NCBI GenBank assembly: GCA_009781325.1
Contig: WQYJ01000012.1
Location: forward strand, 1-20,456
Reading direction: 5' to 3'
DNA from: Propionibacteriaceae bacterium
GTDB taxonomy: Bacteria; Actinomycetota; Actinomycetes; Propionibacteriales; Propionibacteriaceae
DNA length: 20,456 nt
A program made the translations under genes and the position numbers. The notes below the pieces were generated by a model. That model searched no databases. It saw nothing but the letters and a program-made list of their open reading frames with translations, and had not been told where the DNA came from. Shown in pieces: positions 16,713-20,456 of this stretch (positions within the stretch are counted from its first letter, which is position 1; every line of letters begins with the position of its first letter).

Positions 16713-18329
16713 TTACACAACCTCGAAAACAAAGTCGAAGGCCGAAGCCAAGATAACCCTGGTTCCCGATTCAATAGCCATCGGGTCATTGGGCTTCAGG
16801 GTGATCGGTGCGCGGTTGGGAAGAATGATCGCAGTGCCATTGGTCGAATTCAGATCGGTGACTGTGACGTACCAGTCTTCAAGACGCACCTCAGCATGCT
16901 GGGATGAGACGTCTCTCTTGGGGTCCTTGATCTTGATCAGGTTGGGTTCTGACCCGAGTGCATCGGGGATGAGGTGAGGATTGCGGCCAAAGATCACTCC
17001 CCTATCCAAGGTGACGGTTCCACCGCCCCACAGACGCAGGATACCCAGAGACGGGCGGGCGATCTCGCGTACCTTCTGATGAGGATCAATCGGTGCACGG
17101 CAGACACGGCACAGAGTTCCGTACGGCGGATTGTAGTGGCCGCGCGGACACTCAAAAGCGACGACCGTGGCTTCACCCAACTCGCCCACTTGCGGCAGAT
17201 CGGATCTCTTGATCGTCAGATCGGTGACCTCAATCATGGGTTCTACCCGATCAGATTCACGTGCTTCGACGACCTGTAGTTCGGTTGGCTTGTCTGGTTC
17301 AGGTGTTGGGTCCGCCTTCGGCGGATCTGCAGGCTTGGGCGGTTCAGGGGTTGGCTGCGCAGGGATCGGTGGAACGGCTTCCTGCGTACGAGGTGGAGTG
17401 CTTGCCCCGGGCTGGGGGGGGTTCCAGCTAAATGAGTCGATGAAGGGCGTGCCGAATGAGGCTACGGCTTGTTGTTCCGCGGTCAATTCTTCCTTCGCGG
17501 CTGCTTGAATCTCCGCTAGTGGACCCGTATTGGGCGGCACTTGCGTACGGCCGGGATCCTCATCGTCGATGTCGGTCTGGTCGATGGGAGCAGGCTGGGG
17601 TGCCTCAGGCATGGGCGCAGGATCTAGGGGCATCGGGGCTACAGGCATGGGCGGCATTGGGGCTATCAACACCGGGGGGGTTGGCGCCGGGGGCATCATC
17701 GGCGCAGGCGGAATCATCCCTGGAGGTGGCATCATCGGCGGGGGCGGCATCATTTGTGCCGGGGGCATCATTGGCTGTGGCGGCATCATCTGTGCCGGGG
17801 GCATCATCGGCATTTGAGCTGGCGGCATGGGCGACCCAGGAACCATGGGCATCACCGATTGTTGGCGGCCACGAAGATGAGGCGGGGCGGGGGTTGCGTC
17901 CGAGAGGTCAACAATCACCATACTGGCTCGTCCCACGCCAACACTGGCGACCAAGGATGCGATACCAGTAGTGAGACTCCCGCCGCCATGCAGTTCAACT
18001 CTGGACGAGGCTGGGACGATTGTTTCCAGGAAGTCTGATCCGCCAGGGGTTGGATACCCGTTGATCAGAGCAGTCACCTGCCCGTGTAGGACAACCTTGA
18101 TTCCTTCAGGACCCACTGCTGCCATCGCAAAGGATGGCACATCATCTGTCCCCGCAGCAGTCAGGTAACTCACGACCTGCTCGCATGCTTCAGAGTCTTT
18201 CAGAAGAGGGGTTAACGACTTGATCCGAGGATCTAAGTGATCAATCTCAATAAACAGGCACACTGGCCAGTTAGCAATAAGCACAAATCCACCCGGTGCA
18301 TAGGCAAATCTGTGATTGGGCTGCATCAT
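16713..18329 (-). CDS. FHA adaptor with zinc ribbon and Met/Pro-rich linker
   Basis: This protein has 538 residues from the first of two ATGs (18329; ATGA overlap with the PP2C stop; GAGG about 7 nt upstream). The N-terminal globular part (about 1-145) is unrecognised. A long low-complexity linker (about 150-350) begins with repeats of the type 'M-M-P-P-A-Q' (about 160-245) and continues Pro/Ala/Glu-rich. Next come a zinc-ribbon-like motif, C394-x3-H398-x8-C407-x2-C410, and a classical FHA domain at about 430-535 with 'F-G-R-N' (447-450), 'S-S-Q-H' (475-478) and 'L-N-S-T-N-G-T' (493-499). FHA domains bind phosphothreonine, so this is probably a soluble adaptor or substrate of the kinase encoded directly downstream. 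There is no signal peptide or TM. The linker gene sequence contains C8 and C7 runs that could slip. The N-terminal domain could define its specific role but I cannot name it. Confidence 0.88.
   Translation of the reverse strand: MMQPNHRFAYAPGGFVLIANWPVCLFIEIDHLDPRIKSLTPLLKDSEACEQVVSYLTAAGTDDVPSFAMAAVGPEGIKVVLHGQVTALINGYPTPGGSDFLETIVPASSRVELHGGGSLTTGIASLVASVGVGRASMVIVDLSDATPAPPHLRGRQQSVMPMVPGSPMPPAQMPMMPPAQMMPPQPMMPPAQMMPPPPMMPPPGMIPPAPMMPPAPTPPVLIAPMPPMPVAPMPLDPAPMPEAPQPAPIDQTDIDDEDPGRTQVPPNTGPLAEIQAAAKEELTAEQQAVASFGTPFIDSFSWNPPQPGASTPPRTQEAVPPIPAQPTPEPPKPADPPKADPTPEPDKPTELQVVEARESDRVEPMIEVTDLTIKRSDLPQVGELGEATVVAFECPRGHYNPPYGTLCRVCRAPIDPHQKVREIARPSLGILRLWGGGTVTLDRGVIFGRNPHLIPDALGSEPNLIKIKDPKRDVSSQHAEVRLEDWYVTVTDLNSTNGTAIILPNRAPITLKPNDPMAIESGTRVILASAFDFVFEVV
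17641..17850 (-). repeat. Met/Pro-rich repeat stretch in the FHA adaptor
   Basis: On the minus strand this encodes repeated Met-Met-Pro-Pro-(Ala/Gln/Pro) units. On the + strand it appears as many copies of GGCATCATC separated by GGGGC-type spacers. It is a low-complexity, probably disordered and extended linker, prone to length change by slippage. No CRISPR-like or mobile structure is present. Confidence 0.7.
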
Positions 18330-19114
18330 AGGGCCACCTCGATCCCACGCAAGCTGAGCGTATCTTCTAGAGCGCTTTCATGAGCGCTTCCCGTCAAGCG
18401 ATCAATGTCAATCACGACGACCGTCACATTGTCGCGGCCCCCTGCATTTAGCGCCGCATCCACGAGTGAATTCACCGCACCGTGAGGGTCGGTCGACGAC
18501 AAGAGGACTTCTTCAATTTTACCATCCTCAATTTCAGAGGTTAAACCATCCGAACATATGAGCAGTCGATCCCCCGGGATGTACGGAATGAGCCGAATTT
18601 CGGCTTTCGGAGTTTGCGTCGATCCAAGACAGCGTGTGAGTACATTTCGCTGAGGATGGGTCCTCGCCTCGGTTGCGGTGATTTGGCCTTTATCGATCAA
18701 GATTTGGACTTCAGAGTGATCAGCGGTTTCACAAACAAGATGGTCAGAATCGAGACGATACACACGTGAATCTCCGATATGGAAGACAAGCCAGTGGGTG
18801 TTCCCCGCTAGCTCAACAAGTGCGAGTCCTGCCACGGTCGTACCAAGACCTGCAGCTTTTGGATGACTGTTGCCGTACGCCATGATCTCTTCTTGAATAG
18901 CAGCAATCATGGCCGTGACTGTCTCTTGGTCGACAAGCCCGGCTTGGTCATACTTCTTAATACAGGATGCGGCGATCGCGCTGGCTTTGTCGCCAGCAGC
19001 TTGGCCTCCCATTCCATCTGCAACAGCCCAAATGCTTGTGCCCACAACGAACGAGTCTTCATTATGGGTGCGCACGCGCCCTACATCTGAACCTGCTGCT
19101 ACTGATAAACCCAT
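18326..19114 (-). CDS. prpC: PP2C-family Ser/Thr phosphatase (PrpC/PstP type)
   Basis: This protein has 262 residues, normal for soluble bacterial PP2C. The start is the ATG at 19114, with AGGA about 7 nt upstream. All metal-binding and catalytic motifs are present in order: 'S-D-V-G-R-V-R-T-H-N-E-D-S' (9-21), 'A-D-G-M-G-G' (32-37), 'G-L-G-T-T' (89-93), 'G-D-S-R-V-Y-R' (114-120), 'D-H-S' (132-134), 'C-S-D-G-L' (187-191) and 'G-G-R-D-N-V-T' (225-231). It has no TM, unlike mycobacterial PstP, so it acts in the cytoplasm. It is the first gene of the operon and dephosphorylates phospho-Ser/Thr, presumably opposing the kinase encoded two genes downstream. Its stop overlaps the FHA adaptor start. 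In bifidobacteria the equivalent gene is prpC. Confidence 0.95.
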   Translation of the reverse strand: MGLSVAAGSDVGRVRTHNEDSFVVGTSIWAVADGMGGQAAGDKASAIAASCIKKYDQAGLVDQETVTAMIAAIQEEIMAYGNSHPKAAGLGTTVAGLALVELAGNTHWLVFHIGDSRVYRLDSDHLVCETADHSEVQILIDKGQITATEARTHPQRNVLTRCLGSTQTPKAEIRLIPYIPGDRLLICSDGLTSEIEDGKIEEVLLSSTDPHGAVNSLVDAALNAGGRDNVTVVVIDIDRLTGSAHESALEDTLSLRGIEVAL

Positions 19115-19280
19115 CTGTCTGTCCTACTTCTGGTTTTTGTTACCTGATTGTCTTGCGAATTTCTTATTTAGCCTTGTCATCATGGCCGATTTCTCCCTGG
19201 TTGTGAAAAACAAGTTGAGGATGGTGCAGCTCCATCCCCGTCTTGCCTCTTCCTTTACCGTGTCGTACCGTATCATCTTT

Positions 19281-19298
19281 CATCCGCGTTATCGGATG
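19281..19298. repeat. Small inverted repeat upstream of the operon
   Basis: CATCCG and CGGATG arms are separated by 6 nt, about 170 nt upstream of the PP2C start. Together with the GGATGG/CCATCC dyad at 19219-19237 it could be an operator or an RNA leader hairpin of the operon. The short arms make this weak. Confidence 0.3.
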
Positions 19299-19516
19299 CG
19301 ATTATTCCAGTTTTCCGACTCAGACCACTAGCGAGTCCAATATTCACGAGTTCCTTTTCGCTTGCTGTCAAGCGTATTGCTGCCAAACCCGTTGTACTGG
19401 GGCCAAAAGTTTGTCATAGGTCTCATCCAGATCAGCCACTCCAAAACTCCTTCACTGAGCAGGAAACCCTGGTTTCACATCGACACATTAAGCTTCTCAC
19501 CAGCCCATATACCCCG

Positions 19517-19559
19517 CAATGGGGAGAACTCCCCAAAAACCTCCGTCAACTCCCCAATG
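19517..19559. repeat. GGGGAG/CTCCCC inverted repeat cluster
   Basis: TGGGGAG and CTCCCCA form a tight palindrome (19520-19535, 2-nt centre). A further copy of CTCCCCAATG at 19550-19559 is an inverted match (9 of 10) to CAATGGGGAG at 19517-19526, so two alternative hairpins share one arm. It is part of the repeat mosaic upstream of the YqeY-type gene. Confidence 0.7.
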
Positions 19560-19563
19560 AACA

Positions 19564-19590
19564 TGACAAAAAGGACCGTCCCCTTTGTCA
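19564..19590. repeat. REP-like 27-bp imperfect palindrome
   Basis: TGACAAAAAGGAC and GTCCCCTTTGTCA are inverted around one central base with two mismatches. On the minus-strand RNA these become G-U pairs, so the stem is fully paired in that orientation. The form 'GGGGAC-GGTCC-TTTTTGTCA' resembles dispersed REP elements found near REP-associated transposases in several phyla (from memory, not searched). Confidence 0.6.
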
Positions 19591-19604
19591 CCCCCAACCT
19601 CTCC

Positions 19605-19680
19605 CCTGCGGTGGGTTTTGTCGCTGGACGGTGACAAAACCCACCACAGTGGAGAGGATTGGAGCAAAACCCACCGCAGG
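19605..19680. repeat. Three-copy GTGGGTTTTG element with alternative hairpins
   Basis: Copy 1 is CCTGCGGTGGGTTTTG (19605-19620). Copy 3, inverted and exact, is at 19665-19680 (16 of 16). Copy 2 is inverted at 19633-19648, with 13 perfect bases pairing to copy 1 extended by TC (19610-19622 with 19633-19645). Copy 1 can pair with either copy 2 or copy 3, giving mutually exclusive stems. It lies about 110 nt upstream of the YqeY-type start. Confidence 0.8.
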
Positions 19681-19787
19681 AGGGAGGAGCCTTCGCGGGC
19701 CTCTGTGTGATTCATTACTGTCGAGAGTGGTGGTTGTTAGTGTGAGAAGATGAGGTAGTTGGTTCTGAATACAAGAAAGGTGCCGCC

Positions 19788-20243
19788 ATGGCTGAAATGA
19801 AGGATCGTCTGCGTGCAGACCTCACAGCGGCGATGAAGGCGAAGGATACCTTCGTTACGGGCGTACTGCGGATGGCTATGGCAGCAATCATGAACGAAGA
19901 GGTTGCCGGAACCAGTGCGCGGGAGCTCACCGGTGACGAGGAACTAGCCATTGTTACTCGGGAAGTACGCAAGCGCCGGGAGTCCGCCCAGGCGTATAGG
20001 GATGGAAACCGAGCCGAGCTGGCTGAAAAAGAGGAGCGCGAGATCGAGGTCCTCAGTGTCTACCTTCCTGCACCGCTCACCGAAGCCGAACTTGACCAGA
20101 TTGTCGCCGAGGAAGTCAGCGCCGTTGACGAGGCCTCCATGAAACACATGGGGTTGATCATCAAAGCGGTGAACGCCCGAGCCCAAGGCCGCGCTGATGG
20201 TTCCCTGGTAGCTGCTAAGGTCAGAGCCGCCCTAAGCGGCTAA
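19788..20243 (+). CDS. yqeY: GatB/YqeY domain protein
   Basis: This protein has 151 residues, the usual size of stand-alone YqeY proteins. The ATG at 19788 has AAAGG about 8 nt upstream. Almost the whole length is the helical YqeY fold: 'M-K-D-R-L-R-A-D-L-T-A-A-M-K-A-K-D' at the N-terminus, 'T-R-E-V-R-K-R-R-E-S-A-Q-A-Y-R-D-G-N-R-A-E-L' at about 57-78, 'E-I-E-V-L-S-V-Y-L-P-A-P-L-T-E' at about 85-99, and a C-terminal 'G-R-A-D-G-S-L-V-A-A-K-V-R-A-A-L'. The fold is shared with the tail of the amidotransferase subunit GatB and is thought to interact with tRNA, but the free protein has no settled function. It is transcribed away from the operon and ends only 2 nt before the 3' end of a tRNA gene on the other strand. 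Confidence 0.93.
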   Translation: MAEMKDRLRADLTAAMKAKDTFVTGVLRMAMAAIMNEEVAGTSARELTGDEELAIVTREVRKRRESAQAYRDGNRAELAEKEEREIEVLSVYLPAPLTEAELDQIVAEEVSAVDEASMKHMGLIIKAVNARAQGRADGSLVAAKVRAALSG

Positions 20244-20245
20244 TG

Positions 20246-20319
20246 TGGAGCGAGCGACGGGAATCGAACCCGCACTGTCAGCTTGGGAAGCTGATGTTCT
20301 ACCATTGAACTACGCTCGC
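20246..20319 (-). tRNA. tRNA-Gly (anticodon CCC)
   Basis: The cloverleaf is read on the minus strand. The acceptor stem is GCGAGCG (20313-20319) with CGCTCGC (20250-20256), the discriminator is T, and the encoded CCA is at 20246-20248. The D-arm contains 'GTTCAATGGTAGAAC'. The anticodon stem TCAGC/GCTGA encloses loop TTCCCAA, giving anticodon CCC. The T-arm is GCGGG-TTCGATT-CCCGT. Length is 71 nt plus CCA. Confidence 0.95.
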
Positions 20320-20351
20320 GAGCCTTGTAAAAGGTGATTATAGTGCCTGCG

Positions 20352-20436
20352 CGGAGGATACGAGATTCGAACTCGTGAGGGCGTGAACCCAACTCGCTTT
20401 CCAAGCGAGCGCCATAGGCCTCTAGGCGAATCCTCC
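20352..20436 (-). tRNA. tRNA-Ser (anticodon GGA)
   Basis: The cloverleaf with a long variable arm is read on the minus strand. The acceptor stem is GGAGGAT (20430-20436) with ATCCTCC (20353-20359), and the discriminator is G. The anticodon stem CTCGC/GCGAG encloses loop TTGGAAA, giving anticodon GGA. A variable arm of about 14 nt follows, and the T-arm is ACGAG-TTCGAAT-CTCGT. CCA is not encoded, unlike the neighbouring glycine tRNA. Length is 85 nt. Confidence 0.95.
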
Positions 20437-20456
20437 GCCGTAGATCATACCGAACC

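Larger units (their letters stand above)
19115..19787. other. Divergent intergenic region with repeat mosaic
   Basis: This 673-nt gap lies between the operon's first gene (leftward) and the YqeY-type gene (rightward), so it must hold both promoters. No -35/-10 pair stands out clearly enough to call. Near the operon there are two small dyads: GGATGG/CCATCC at 19219-19237 and CATCCG/CGGATG at 19281-19298. From 19517 to 19680 the sequence is a mosaic of inverted repeats, called separately. I found no protein-coding frame of substance; the frames that are present run through the repeats. Confidence 0.6.

Noticed and set aside
17641..17850. GGCATCATC repeats considered as a regulatory or CRISPR array
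   Set aside because: They encode Met-Pro repeats in a continuous reading frame of the FHA adaptor.
19115..19240. Search for a sigma-70-type promoter of the operon
   Set aside because: AT-rich segments exist (for example the complement of 19160-19175) but no -35/-10 pair with proper spacing was convincing.
19497..19715. 72-codon minus-strand frame in the intergenic region
   Set aside because: It is read straight through the inverted repeats and its translation only mirrors those repeats.

Overview
The window looks like chromosomal DNA of an actinomycete (Actinomycetota) with an unusually modest GC content for that phylum (mid-50s percent by eye). The main evidence is one large minus-strand operon, running from 19114 down to 1471. 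It encodes a PP2C phosphatase, a zinc-ribbon/FHA adaptor, a PknB-type Ser/Thr kinase, a small FHA-HTH protein, a giant Ig-like/Fn3 surface protein, a MoxR AAA+ ATPase, a DUF58 protein and a transglutaminase-like membrane protein. This set and order correspond to the actinobacterial kinase/Fn3/MoxR/DUF58/transglutaminase locus described in bifidobacteria as the PFNA cluster (pkb2, fn3, aaa-atp, duf58, tgm, with prpC). The exact family or genus cannot be read from the sequence.

Layout: (1) 1-994, + strand, the 3' part or all of a FemAB/BioF2-like GNAT acyltransferase, possibly cut by the window edge. (2) 995-1470, a convergent gap with weak hairpins and no convincing gene. (3) 1471-19114, the eight-gene minus-strand operon. 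Junctions are ATGA four-base overlaps (four), one TAAATG abutment, one 2-nt gap, and only one real gap (28 nt, before moxR). The genes should therefore be co-transcribed and largely translationally coupled. (4) 19115-19787, a divergent intergenic region with a dense patch of inverted repeats. (5) 19788-20243, a GatB/YqeY-domain gene on the + strand. (6) tRNA-Gly(CCC) and tRNA-Ser(GGA) on the minus strand.

Working model (inference): a membrane kinase with a small disulphide-bearing ectodomain, opposed by the PP2C phosphatase, signals to two FHA proteins. The operon's main output is a single-pass giant envelope protein of about 2,790 residues: N-terminal TM, beta-propeller-like region, Ig-like repeats, three Fn3 domains, seven cysteine-paired repeats and a cysteine-rich C-terminus. 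MoxR, DUF58 and the transglutaminase-like protein resemble a MoxR-type chaperone/assembly module and may assemble or remodel that protein.

Points worth a second look: the FHA-HTH gene is split by a one-base frameshift through its FHA domain; the transglutaminase-like protein lacks the whole Cys-His-Asp triad; a 23-bp near-perfect palindrome lies inside the start of the giant gene; the adaptor gene has C8 and C7 homopolymers; the giant protein ends in an array of Cys-paired repeats; and a REP-like mosaic sits upstream of the operon.
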